DNA of 16,180 nt from SVQP01 sp045594445 (GTDB taxonomy: Bacteria > Bacillota > Clostridia > Oscillospirales > CAG-272): positions 1 through 16,180 of the forward strand of contig JAZNYL010000012.1 in the NCBI GenBank assembly GCA_045594445.1, given 5' to 3'. Of this stretch, positions 1 through 5,969 are shown piece by piece. The notes under the pieces were generated by a model. It had not been told where the DNA came from. It worked only from the letters and a program-made list of their open reading frames with translations, and ran no database searches. Position 1 is the stretch's first letter, and each line of letters opens with the position of its first letter. Made by a program: the position numbers and the translations under genes.

Positions 1-696
1 TGCGGATATTACGCCGCAGCCCTGGTGCAAACCTTTTATAACTGGAAGGCTGCGCTTGCTGCCGATCCCGGAGCAAAATTCTGGGATTTTTGGGGCACGG
101 GTGCTACCTTTTACGGCGGCCTTGTGGGCGGCGTGGTCATCTTTATCGCCATTTATTTCGGCATCGGTGCGCTGCTATTCAAAAACAAGGAGAATATTCA
201 TCACTTTTTCCCCATCGCGCATATCGCGGGCGCAGTCATTCCGCTTGCGCACGGCATTGGCCGCATCGGCTGCCTGATGGCGGGCTGCTGCCACGGCAAG
301 GTTTGCCAGACACCGCAATGGTACACCTTCCGCTTTTTGCAGTTGTTTACCGACGGCTCGGTCAAGGAATTCTACGCCGTGCCCGTGCAGCTGCTGGAGG
401 CAATTTTCCTGTTTGCGCTGGCGGCGTTCCTGATCTGGCGCGTAATCAAGAATAAGCACTACAATCTGCCCATTTACACCATCGCATACGGCGTTTGGAG
501 ATTTTTTGCCGAGTATTTGCGTGCGGATGCACGAGGAGAGGGCATTCTCCCGTTCTTGTCTCCCTCGCAGCAGACCGCGCTGCTTTTGATCGCGGTGGGT
601 GTGGGCGTCATTTTCCTTGAAAAATTCGTCAGAAATTATACTGCAAAATGCATGACTGCGGAGGAATCGCATGAACAAGCCCCTGATCAGTCGTAA
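1..696 (+). CDS. lgt: Prolipoprotein diacylglyceryl transferase family protein (5' truncated by window)
   Basis: Lgt-family membrane enzymes transfer diacylglycerol from phosphatidylglycerol to the lipobox cysteine of prolipoproteins. The frame is open from base 1, and the codons before the GTG at 25 still read as protein, so the true start lies upstream and the N-terminus is missing. Visible family marks are the GATFYGGLVGG segment, the signature HGIGRIGCLMAGCCHGK (bases 250-300), and the C-terminal RADARGEGILPFLSPSQQ block; several hydrophobic helices lie between them. The signature differs from the E. coli form GRIGNFINGE: Cys replaces the usual Asn and two further cysteines follow, a variant I associate with a divergent clostridial subgroup. 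It could therefore be the main Lgt or a paralogue. Its last 26 bases overlap the next gene, which suggests translational coupling. Confidence 0.9.
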   Translation, partial: CGYYAAALVQTFYNWKAALAADPGAKFWDFWGTGATFYGGLVGGVVIFIAIYFGIGALLFKNKENIHHFFPIAHIAGAVIPLAHGIGRIGCLMAGCCHGKVCQTPQWYTFRFLQLFTDGSVKEFYAVPVQLLEAIFLFALAAFLIWRVIKNKHYNLPIYTIAYGVWRFFAEYLRADARGEGILPFLSPSQQTALLLIAVGVGVIFLEKFVRNYTAKCMTAEESHEQAPDQS

Positions 697-1528
697 GGTC
701 TGCATCGCCGTGCTGATCGCCTGCGTGGCGATCGTGGGCGTGTACAAGCTGTTTTTCGCGGGAGTTGTCGCGGACAGCGAGCTGATGCGGTCGCTGATTA
801 CCAACGATGCGTACCGCGCACCCATCTTAGATACGCTGGTCATGGACGGCGTGGGCGCGATCGTTTTCGTGGTCATGACGATCTACATGGGTTATCGTGT
901 GCTCAACCCGCTGCAAAAACCGATAGGGAAGTCGCTGCTTTTCCTGTTGCCCTCGCTGGCGGTGGTAATGAACAATTTCCCCCTGATCGGGCTTGCCACG
1001 GGCAACGCCTACGTGACCGATCCGATCGGCGGCGTGCTTTTGGTGGTGGCGTATTGCTTGGCCATTGGCATGTTTGAGGAATTTGCCTTCCGCGGACTGT
1101 TTTATCTCATGATCCTGGACGGCAGAAGAAAAAGCACCAAGCAGATCTTTTGGACCACAGCCGTCAGCAGCGCCGTGTTTGGCCTTGTGCACTTAGTCAA
1201 CCTCTTTATCGGCGCAAATCCGGGCGCGACCATCCTGCAGGTGGGGTATTCCTTCCTGATCGGCGGCATGTGCGCCATCGTGCTGCTCAAGACCGCCAAC
1301 ATCTGGTATTGCGTACTGCTGCATTTCGTGTATGACCTTGGCGGCACCATTCTGTACGTAGGCGGCGGCAAGCGTTGGGATACCGTGACCGTGGTCATCA
1401 CCGCCGTGCTTGGCGTGGCCGTGACCGTGTTTATGGTGATCAGCCTCTTGCGCGTAAAGCCCGAGGACGTGGAAAGATTGTTTCCCGAAAAGGAGCGCGA
1501 ACCCGAAACGAAAATCGAAACCGAATAA
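671..1528 (+). CDS. CPBP family intramembrane metalloprotease (CAAX protease/Abi)
   Basis: This is a 285-residue multi-pass membrane protein of the CPBP (Rce1-like) family, putative intramembrane glutamate/metalloproteases. The family motifs are in order: EEFAFR at residues 136-141 (EExxxR), FGLVH at 170-174 (FxxxH) and HFVYD at 218-222 (HxxxD in place of the more usual HxxxN). Hydrophobic segments lie near residues 11-30, 58-76, 88-108, 120-135, 160-180, 190-206, 211-231 and 240-262. The C-terminus is charged and probably cytoplasmic. The ATG at 671 lies inside the end of lgt and is preceded by GGAGG at 660-664 with a 6-base spacer, so the start is well supported. Substrates are unknown. In other bacteria the family includes bacteriocin self-immunity proteins and prenyl-protein processing enzymes, but nothing here points to either role. 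Confidence 0.88.
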   Translation: MNKPLISRKVCIAVLIACVAIVGVYKLFFAGVVADSELMRSLITNDAYRAPILDTLVMDGVGAIVFVVMTIYMGYRVLNPLQKPIGKSLLFLLPSLAVVMNNFPLIGLATGNAYVTDPIGGVLLVVAYCLAIGMFEEFAFRGLFYLMILDGRRKSTKQIFWTTAVSSAVFGLVHLVNLFIGANPGATILQVGYSFLIGGMCAIVLLKTANIWYCVLLHFVYDLGGTILYVGGGKRWDTVTVVITAVLGVAVTVFMVISLLRVKPEDVERLFPEKEREPETKIETE

Positions 1529-1537
1529 TTCTTGAAA

Positions 1538-1571
1538 CAGCCGCGGCATCTGCCGCGGCTGCTTCTGCTTT
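1538..1571 (+). terminator. Probable intrinsic terminator after the CPBP protease gene
   Basis: A perfect inverted repeat CAGCCGCGGCA (1538-1548) and TGCCGCGGCTG (1551-1561) forms a GC-rich stem of about 10 bp with a 4-base loop, 9 bases after the stop codon. The following CTTCTGCTTT is only moderately T-rich, so the termination efficiency is uncertain. It separates the lgt/CPBP pair from recA. Confidence 0.65.
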
Positions 1572-1586
1572 GCGGCACAAAAAACA

Positions 1587-1650
1587 CCGAAAACGGAAAA
1601 TTGTTCTTCGGATAAAATGGCGAGTAAAAAATAAAATTCCGATTTCGGAA
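1587..1650. promoter_or_regulatory. Two CCG-N4-CGG sites upstream of the recA promoter, possible operators
   Basis: CCG-AAAA-CGG lies at 1587-1596 and CCG-ATTT-CGG at 1639-1648. The second sits within a perfect 6+2+6 palindrome, TTCCGATTTCGGAA (1637-1650). The two centres are 52 bases apart, close to five helical turns, and the nearer one lies about 20 bases upstream of the recA -35 box. No exact Gram-positive LexA box (GAAC-N4-GTTC) is present in the 1529-1757 gap; the nearest partial match is GGAAAATTGTTC at 1595-1606. A regulatory role is inference only. Confidence 0.3.
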
Positions 1651-1670
1651 CAAAACATTTGCAAAACCTA

Positions 1671-1699
1671 TTGACAAAAGGCTGTCACAGGTGTATAAT
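1671..1699 (+). promoter_or_regulatory. Sigma-A promoter of recA-recX
   Basis: A perfect -35 box TTGACA (1671-1676) and a perfect -10 box TATAAT (1694-1699) are separated by 17 bases. The flanking DNA upstream is A-rich. Transcription should begin near 1706, leaving a leader of about 50 bases before the recA ATG. Confidence 0.9.
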
Positions 1700-1757
1700 A
1701 TTGCCATAACAGAATGAGGGCCTGCGCATTCGCGGGCGGAAGGGATGGAATATTATT

Positions 1758-2870
1758 ATGGCAAAGAAAGCAGTTACACCCGAGGTTGTTGTAGATAAGA
1801 AGGCAGAAAAGCAAAGAGCGCTCAATACCGCTATGGCGCAGATCGAGCGCGAGTTTGGCGCGGGCGCGGTCATGCGTCTGGGTGAGAACGCACACATGGA
1901 GGTGCAGGCGGTTTCCACCGGTTCTATTTCGCTGGATATGGCGCTGGGCATCGGCGGCGTGCCCAAGGGCAGAATCATTGAGATCTTCGGGCCCGAGTCC
2001 TCGGGTAAGACCACCGTGGCGCTGCACATCGTCGCAGAGGTGCAGAAGGCAGGCGGCGAGGCTGCGTTTATCGACGCGGAGCACGCGCTTGACCCCGTGT
2101 ATGCAAAGGCGCTGGGCGTGGATATCAACAATCTGCTGGTCTCTCAGCCCGATTGCGGTGAGGACGCGCTGGAGATCACCGAGGCACTGGTGCGCTCGGG
2201 CGCGATCGATTGCGTGGTCATTGACTCGGTAGCGGCTCTGGTTCCCAAGCAGGAATTGGAGGGCGATATGGGCCAGGCGCAGATGGGTATGCAGGCGCGT
2301 TTGATGTCGCAGGCAATGCGTAAGCTGTCCGCCGTCATCAATAAGTCCAACTGCGTAGTCATCTTTATCAACCAGCTGCGTGAGAAGGTGGGCGTCATGT
2401 ACGGTAATCCCGAAACCACCACGGGCGGTCGCGCGCTCAAGTTCTACGCGTCGGTGCGTATTGATATCAGAAAGACCGATCAGCTCAAGAACGGCGGTGA
2501 GATCTACGGCAACCGCGTCAAGTGCAAGATCGTCAAGAACAAGGTTGCGCCTCCTTTCCGTGTGGCGGAATTTGATATTCTGTACGGCAAGGGCATCTGC
2601 CGCTCGGGTGAGGTGCTGGATTTTGCCATCAATTCGGATATTATCAAGAAGAGCGGCTCTTGGTTCTCGTATAACGGCGAGAGAATCGGCCAGGGCAAGG
2701 ATAACGTGCGCAAGATGATCGAGGGCAACCCCGCGCTCATGGCGGAAATTGAAGAAAAGGTGCGCGTGCTGCTTGCCAGCGGCGATATGCTCGCGGAGGA
2801 GGAATTTGATCTGGACGACGAGGATGAGGACGATGCATTCGACATCCGCGTGCTCAAGGATGAAGATTAA
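1758..2870 (+). CDS. recA: Recombinase RecA
   Basis: RecA is the DNA-dependent ATPase that forms nucleoprotein filaments, catalyses homologous strand exchange and triggers LexA self-cleavage. The 370-residue length is normal. Visible elements are an N-terminal helix region with REFGAGAVMRLGE (residues 31-43), the Walker A motif GPESSGKT at 78-85, the FIDAEHALDP segment at 104-113, the Walker B strand CVVIDSVAALVPK at 152-164, loop L1 around EGDMGQAQMG, and loop L2 with NPETTTGGRALKFY at 217-230. A strongly acidic C-terminal tail follows, as in other RecA proteins. The ATG at 1758 follows AAGGGATGG and gives the expected N-terminus. It has its own promoter and is followed after 9 bases by recX, so the two form one transcription unit. 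Confidence 0.98.
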   Translation: MAKKAVTPEVVVDKKAEKQRALNTAMAQIEREFGAGAVMRLGENAHMEVQAVSTGSISLDMALGIGGVPKGRIIEIFGPESSGKTTVALHIVAEVQKAGGEAAFIDAEHALDPVYAKALGVDINNLLVSQPDCGEDALEITEALVRSGAIDCVVIDSVAALVPKQELEGDMGQAQMGMQARLMSQAMRKLSAVINKSNCVVIFINQLREKVGVMYGNPETTTGGRALKFYASVRIDIRKTDQLKNGGEIYGNRVKCKIVKNKVAPPFRVAEFDILYGKGICRSGEVLDFAINSDIIKKSGSWFSYNGERIGQGKDNVRKMIEGNPALMAEIEEKVRVLLASGDMLAEEEFDLDDEDEDDAFDIRVLKDED

Positions 2871-2879
2871 GGATCAGAT

Positions 2880-3518
2880 ATGAATATCCGCATCAAAAGC
2901 ATCACGCCCGTGCCTGATAAGGGAATTGTGTGGGTGACGCTGATACTGCGCGGCGAGAGTGCCGAGCAATATCAAAAGGAAAAATATCCCTTGTTGCTCT
3001 CGCAGTACAAGGAAATGGCGCTGACGGTCGGTGAGATTGATGCCGAGCAGGCCGAGCGCATTGCCGAGGCGTCGGGGGTATGCCGCGCGTTTGTAAAGGG
3101 CTTGACCTCGCTTTCGTACGGTGACCGATCTGCGCGCGAGCTGACCTATAAGCTTGTGCAAAAGGGCTGTGCCAAGGAGCACGCCGAGGCGGCGGTCTGC
3201 ATGCTGATCGAGGCAGGGTACCTGCGCGAGAGCTCGGCAGCCTTGCGCGAGGCTGAGCGCAGCGTGGCCAAGCTGCACAGTCGCAGACGCGTGGAGTACG
3301 ATCTGCGCGCCAAGGGCTACGACTCGTCCGATCCGGACGTGCAGGCGTATCTTGACGAGGTAGATTTTGACGAGATATGCCGAAAGGCGCTGGCGCGTCA
3401 ATGTCGCCACGGAATGCCTGAGGGCGACGAACGCAAAAAGCTATATCAAAAAATGCTGGCGCAGGGATTTTCCTCGTCTGCTGTTCGTGCCGCATTTGAT
3501 GCGTTGGACGTGCAGTAA
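2880..3518 (+). CDS. recX: Regulatory protein RecX
   Basis: RecX binds RecA filaments and limits their activity and extension. The 212-residue product has the helical-repeat pattern of the family: a variable N-terminal part (residues 1-60), then the conserved block SYGDRSARELTYKLVQKG near 79-96 followed by GYLRE near 113-117. A second repeat follows at YDLRAKGYDSSDPDVQAYL, and a third, weaker one ends in MLAQGFSSSAVRAAFDAL. The gene starts 9 bases after recA stops; the SD-like AAGGA overlaps the recA stop codon, so translation is probably coupled. Adjacent recA-recX is a common arrangement, which supports the call. Confidence 0.9.
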   Translation: MNIRIKSITPVPDKGIVWVTLILRGESAEQYQKEKYPLLLSQYKEMALTVGEIDAEQAERIAEASGVCRAFVKGLTSLSYGDRSARELTYKLVQKGCAKEHAEAAVCMLIEAGYLRESSAALREAERSVAKLHSRRRVEYDLRAKGYDSSDPDVQAYLDEVDFDEICRKALARQCRHGMPEGDERKKLYQKMLAQGFSSSAVRAAFDALDVQ

Positions 3519-3551
3519 GTGTAAATTTTTTTGCACTGTGTGCAGAGGCTC

Positions 3552-3580
3552 TTGTAAAAACTCAATATATACGCTATAAT
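3552..3580 (+). promoter_or_regulatory. Sigma-A promoter of the MBL lipoprotein-flavodoxin unit
   Basis: The -35 box TTGTAA (3552-3557) and the perfect -10 box TATAAT (3575-3580) have a 17-base spacer. The predicted start of transcription, near 3587, falls in the left arm of the stem-loop at 3584-3610. Confidence 0.75.
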
Positions 3581-3583
3581 GAT

Positions 3584-3610
3584 AGGTGGAAAGCCTTGCG
3601 CTTTCCACCT
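3584..3610 (+). promoter_or_regulatory. Perfect 11-bp stem-loop just after the -10 box
   Basis: AGGTGGAAAGC (3584-3594) and GCTTTCCACCT (3600-3610) are exact reverse complements around a 5-base loop. The element starts only 4 bases past the -10 box and ends 23 bases before the ATG of the lipoprotein gene. It could be a 5'-end mRNA stabiliser, an operator for a dimeric repressor, or a weak terminator for recX (AAATCTGTTTT follows, so the T tract is poor). Its right arm CCACCT could pair with SD-like sequence, but the gene's own SD (ACGGAGAG) is left free. Confidence 0.5.
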
Positions 3611-3633
3611 AAATCTGTTTTACGGAGAGAATT

Positions 3634-4611
3634 ATGAGAATATATAAAATTCTGATCGCACTTGTTTGCACCGCCCTTGCACTTTGCATCTGCGCCTGCA
3701 GCGGCGAGGTTTTGCAAGAGGGAACACCCGGCGGCACGGGGCAGCTTGGCACGGGTGAGCTCGGCGGCACGCAGACAAGCTCGGGCGGGCACGCAGGCTC
3801 GCTCAATCCCGGAAACGCGTTTGAGGGCGCGGAGCATTTGCTTACCCTGCGCGTGTTGGAGACGGGCAAGTCCGACTGCATGCTGCTGCAGCTGGACGAT
3901 ACCGTGATTATGATCGACACGGCGGACGCGGACGATTACGGCGAGATCAGCGACATGCTGGAGTCGCTTGGTATTGCCCGTATTGACTATCTGATCCTGA
4001 CGCACTTTGACAACGACCATATCGGCAGCGCGGCCAAGATCATTGAGGAATTCGAGGTGGCCAAGGTCTATATGCCCAATTACGTGCGCGATTCGGGGCT
4101 TTATCGCTCGCTTATGACCGCACTTGAGGAAAATACCGCACGCACGAGCGTGCATAAGCTCAACGACGATACCACCGTCGCTTTGCCCGTGGGCAGCCTC
4201 TGGATCAACGTTTCGCGCGTGCATCCCGAGCTGAGTCACGAGGAGCCGATTCCCGAGGACAGCATGGACAACGATCTTTCTCTGATATGCGGCCTTACGT
4301 TGGGAGAATTCTCGGCGCTGTTCATGGGAGACGCCGAAAAAGCGCGTTGCGAGGATTTCCTGGCGCAGACGCAGTATAGAGGGCAGTACGATTTCGTCAA
4401 GCTCCCGCATCACGGCAGCCACAACAAGGCGCTGCGCGATCTTCTGACCACGTGTGGCGTCAGATACGGTGTGATCTGCTCGGACGCGCTGGCCAATATT
4501 GAAAACGAGGTCGTGCTGCTGATGCGCAACCTGAACGCGTTGACCTATTTTTCCTACAACGGCACCATGGTGCTGCGCACCGACGGTGACGTGGTGGAAT
4601 GCATGCAATGA
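3634..4611 (+). CDS. Lipoprotein with ComEC-type metallo-beta-lactamase domain
   Basis: This 325-residue predicted lipoprotein has a signal peptide at residues 1-21 and a lipobox ICAC, giving lipid-modified Cys22. A Gly/Thr-rich linker (about 29-60) leads to a metallo-beta-lactamase fold. The metal-binding motif is THFDNDHIG at 123-131, followed by NDLSLI at 213-218, MGDAE at 231-235 and LPHHGSHN at 257-264, the pattern of the extracellular hydrolase domain of the competence protein ComEC. ComEC's membrane channel domains are absent, so this is a stand-alone, membrane-anchored hydrolase facing outward. By family it may be a nuclease or phosphodiesterase; the substrate is unknown. The ATG at 3634 follows ACGGAGAG. 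The stop overlaps the SD of the flavodoxin gene, so the two are co-transcribed. It is not a classical beta-lactamase. Confidence 0.88.
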   Translation: MRIYKILIALVCTALALCICACSGEVLQEGTPGGTGQLGTGELGGTQTSSGGHAGSLNPGNAFEGAEHLLTLRVLETGKSDCMLLQLDDTVIMIDTADADDYGEISDMLESLGIARIDYLILTHFDNDHIGSAAKIIEEFEVAKVYMPNYVRDSGLYRSLMTALEENTARTSVHKLNDDTTVALPVGSLWINVSRVHPELSHEEPIPEDSMDNDLSLICGLTLGEFSALFMGDAEKARCEDFLAQTQYRGQYDFVKLPHHGSHNKALRDLLTTCGVRYGVICSDALANIENEVVLLMRNLNALTYFSYNGTMVLRTDGDVVECMQ

Positions 4612-4619
4612 GGTGAGGT

Positions 4620-5144
4620 ATGAAAAAAATTCTGATCGTGTACGCAACCAAAACGGGCAGCACCGCGACTGCGGCGCAGCTGCTTTGCGACCGCCTTGGC
4701 GGCAGAGACGTTACGCTGTGCACCACAGAGGACGCAAAGTCCGATCCAAGCCTTTACGATATCGTGGTGATCGGCGGCTGCATCCGCTATGCAAAGCTTT
4801 TTAAGCCGGTCAGGGAATATCTGAAAAAGTGGGATGCAGTGCTCGCCACCAAGCAGACGGGCTACTTCATTCTGTGCGGATATCCGGATAGCGCGGAGGA
4901 GTTTTACGAGAAAAATCTGACCGTGGAGCAGCGCGAGCGCGCGTTTGACCTTGCTTGCTTTGGCGGTGAAATGGTGCCTGCGCACGCAAAAAGTCTGTGG
5001 GATAAGCTGGTGCTCAAGATCGAGCGCGACCATATCCTTGGCGGCGGCGACAACGGCGACCAGAAAGAGGACGTCGTGCTGCCCACCATTTCCGAGGAAA
5101 ATATTGCTGTGTTTGCCAATAAGCTCAAGCAGCTTTCGCTGTAA
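4620..5144 (+). CDS. Flavodoxin domain protein (HemG/flavodoxin_5-like)
   Basis: The 174-residue protein begins with a flavodoxin beta1-loop, KKILIVYATKTGSTATAAQLL, in which TKTGST (residues 10-15) is the expected FMN-phosphate-binding loop. The strand IVVIGGCIRYAKLFKPVREYL (about 44-64) resembles flavodoxin-type protoporphyrinogen dehydrogenases (HemG) and related flavodoxin_5 proteins, whose characteristic continuation (GYFILCGYPDSAEEFY) is also present in form. It is soluble and cytoplasmic, with no signal peptide. No haem genes are nearby, so a HemG role cannot be claimed; an electron-transfer or quinone-linked flavoprotein is the safe reading. The ATG at 4620 has a strong SD (GAGGTGAGG) that begins in the stop codon of the preceding lipoprotein gene. 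Confidence 0.8.
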   Translation: MKKILIVYATKTGSTATAAQLLCDRLGGRDVTLCTTEDAKSDPSLYDIVVIGGCIRYAKLFKPVREYLKKWDAVLATKQTGYFILCGYPDSAEEFYEKNLTVEQRERAFDLACFGGEMVPAHAKSLWDKLVLKIERDHILGGGDNGDQKEDVVLPTISEENIAVFANKLKQLSL

Positions 5145-5167
5145 AACCGCATCGGAGGATCAAGGAT

Positions 5168-5212
5168 ATGAAGAAATACGTAATGCCTTGGCGGGAGCAA
5201 TACAGAATATGA
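5168..5212 (+). CDS. Possible 14-residue ORF behind a strong ribosome binding site
   Basis: An ATG at 5168 follows GGAGG (5154-5158) with a 9-base spacer. It opens a frame of only 14 codons, MKKYVMPWREQYRI, ending in TGA at 5210-5212. That stop overlaps another ATG (5209) in an ATGA arrangement. The strong SD is the only real evidence for translation. It might be a leader or coupling peptide for the following frame, or the N-terminus of a small gene broken by a frameshift. No family is recognised. Confidence 0.3.
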   Translation: MKKYVMPWREQYRI

Positions 5213-5295
5213 CCGACGAAGCTGCCAATGAATCTCTGCGCGTGGAGATTGAGCAGTCGGGGATGATCGTCACCATGCTGCAGATTTACGGATGA
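5209..5295 (+). CDS. Possible 28-residue ORF, ATGA-coupled to the 14-residue ORF
   Basis: This frame starts at the ATG overlapping the preceding stop and encodes MTDEAANESLRVEIEQSG followed by a short hydrophobic end, MIVTMLQIYG. It has no SD of its own beyond coupling. The frame is also open upstream through 5161, reading YEEIRNALAGAIQN before the ATG, which would fit a single small protein whose correct start has been lost by a one-base change. It lies downstream of the flavodoxin gene and ends 16 bases before the next promoter. Function unknown. Confidence 0.25.
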   Translation: MTDEAANESLRVEIEQSGMIVTMLQIYG

Positions 5296-5311
5296 GATTT
5301 ACAAAATTCGA

Positions 5312-5340
5312 TTGACTTTTGCCTTTTTGAGTGATAAAAT
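5312..5340 (+). promoter_or_regulatory. Sigma-A promoter of the small lipoprotein gene
   Basis: The -35 box TTGACT (5312-5317) and the -10 box TAAAAT (5335-5340) have a 17-base spacer. The TTG that could otherwise be read as an upstream start codon for the lipoprotein is part of this -35 box, which argues for the internal ATG at 5372. Confidence 0.75.
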
Positions 5341-5371
5341 ATACGTTGAAATTCCATTTGGAGGTATGAAA

Positions 5372-5824
5372 ATGAAGAGAGTATTGATTGTTGCCTTGAT
5401 GCTGCTCGTTTGCGGCACTTGCCTTGTGTCCTGCGATGCCATTACCGAGGAGATCGGCAAGTCGGTATCGGTTGAGGCCTTGAATAAGGTTGAGGAGGAA
5501 CTGCGCGCGGAGAATGCATTTGATACGCTGGAGCGCGATAATCAGGAGTATATTGCCAAGCTGAACAGCGAATATGAGGAAAACGGTGTTGAGCTCAAGG
5601 GTGAGATCACCGGCGTTCTGGATGGCTACACCCTGAATTTGGAGACCGGCAATTGGGCGTCTCAGGTTACGATCGGCCTGTCTGCCAGCGAGGACGTGGA
5701 TGCGTTGGTTGAGTATTACGAGAGTAAGCTTGCCACTGAGCTGGAGGAGGGCAAGGCGATCATTATCGACGGCGGCTGGATGGTCAGCATCACAACCGCG
5801 TCTTTCCCCATTGAACAAGAATAA
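5372..5824 (+). CDS. Small acidic lipoprotein of unknown function
   Basis: The 150-residue product starts with a lipoprotein signal (MKRVLIVALMLLVCGTC, then LVSC), so Cys21 is the likely lipidation site and the mature protein sits on the outer face of the membrane. The mature part is acidic: a helical, Glu-rich stretch (residues about 25-72) precedes an alpha/beta-looking segment with IDGGWMVSITTASFPIE at the end. No family is recognised with confidence. Start choice: GGAGG at 5360-5364 is 7 bases from the ATG at 5372 but only 1 base from the in-frame ATG at 5366, so 5372 is preferred. It has its own promoter and appears to be monocistronic. Confidence 0.82.
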   Translation: MKRVLIVALMLLVCGTCLVSCDAITEEIGKSVSVEALNKVEEELRAENAFDTLERDNQEYIAKLNSEYEENGVELKGEITGVLDGYTLNLETGNWASQVTIGLSASEDVDALVEYYESKLATELEEGKAIIIDGGWMVSITTASFPIEQE

Positions 5825-5835
5825 GTATCAAGGCC

Positions 5836-5878
5836 GTGCCGTTGTGCGCTCTCTTTTGGCGGAGCTGTGCAGCGGCAC
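5836..5878 (+). terminator. Stem-loop after the lipoprotein gene, possible weak terminator or structured 3' end
   Basis: GTGCCGTTG (5836-5844) pairs with CAGCGGCAC (5870-5878) through nine base pairs, one of them a G-U. An inner GCTCT/GGAGC stem can form within. No T tract follows, so factor-independent termination is doubtful. The element lies between the lipoprotein stop and the next promoter. Confidence 0.4.
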
Positions 5879-5888
5879 GTAGCCCTTG

Positions 5889-5917
5889 TTGACAAATCGG
5901 TCAATTTGGTGTATGAT
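5889..5917 (+). promoter_or_regulatory. Sigma-A promoter of the CvpA-like gene
   Basis: A perfect -35 box TTGACA (5889-5894) and the -10 box TATGAT (5912-5917) are separated by 17 bases. The leader to the ATG at 5970 is about 45 bases. Confidence 0.85.
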
Positions 5918-5969
5918 GAAAGAAAGGGAATCTTCCCGCATTTGATATGACATCAGAAAGGAGTCGCGT

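Noticed and set aside
1595..1606. A canonical LexA (SOS) box upstream of recA
   Set aside because: GGAAAATTGTTC matches GAAC-N4-GTTC at only six of eight fixed positions and lies about 65 bases upstream of the -35 box, so it is too weak to annotate.
3532..3544. Small inverted repeat TGCAC-TGT-GTGCA after recX as a terminator
   Set aside because: The stem is only 5 bp and the T run (3525-3532) lies before it rather than after it.
3634..4611. A beta-lactam resistance gene
   Set aside because: The metallo-beta-lactamase fold is of the ComEC type (THFDNDHIG, LPHHGSHN), which is not linked to antibiotic hydrolysis.
5312..5371. TTG at 5312 as the start of the small lipoprotein
   Set aside because: The TTG is part of the -35 box of a good promoter, and the added 20 residues would disrupt a clean lipoprotein signal. 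The ATG at 5372 has an ideal SD.
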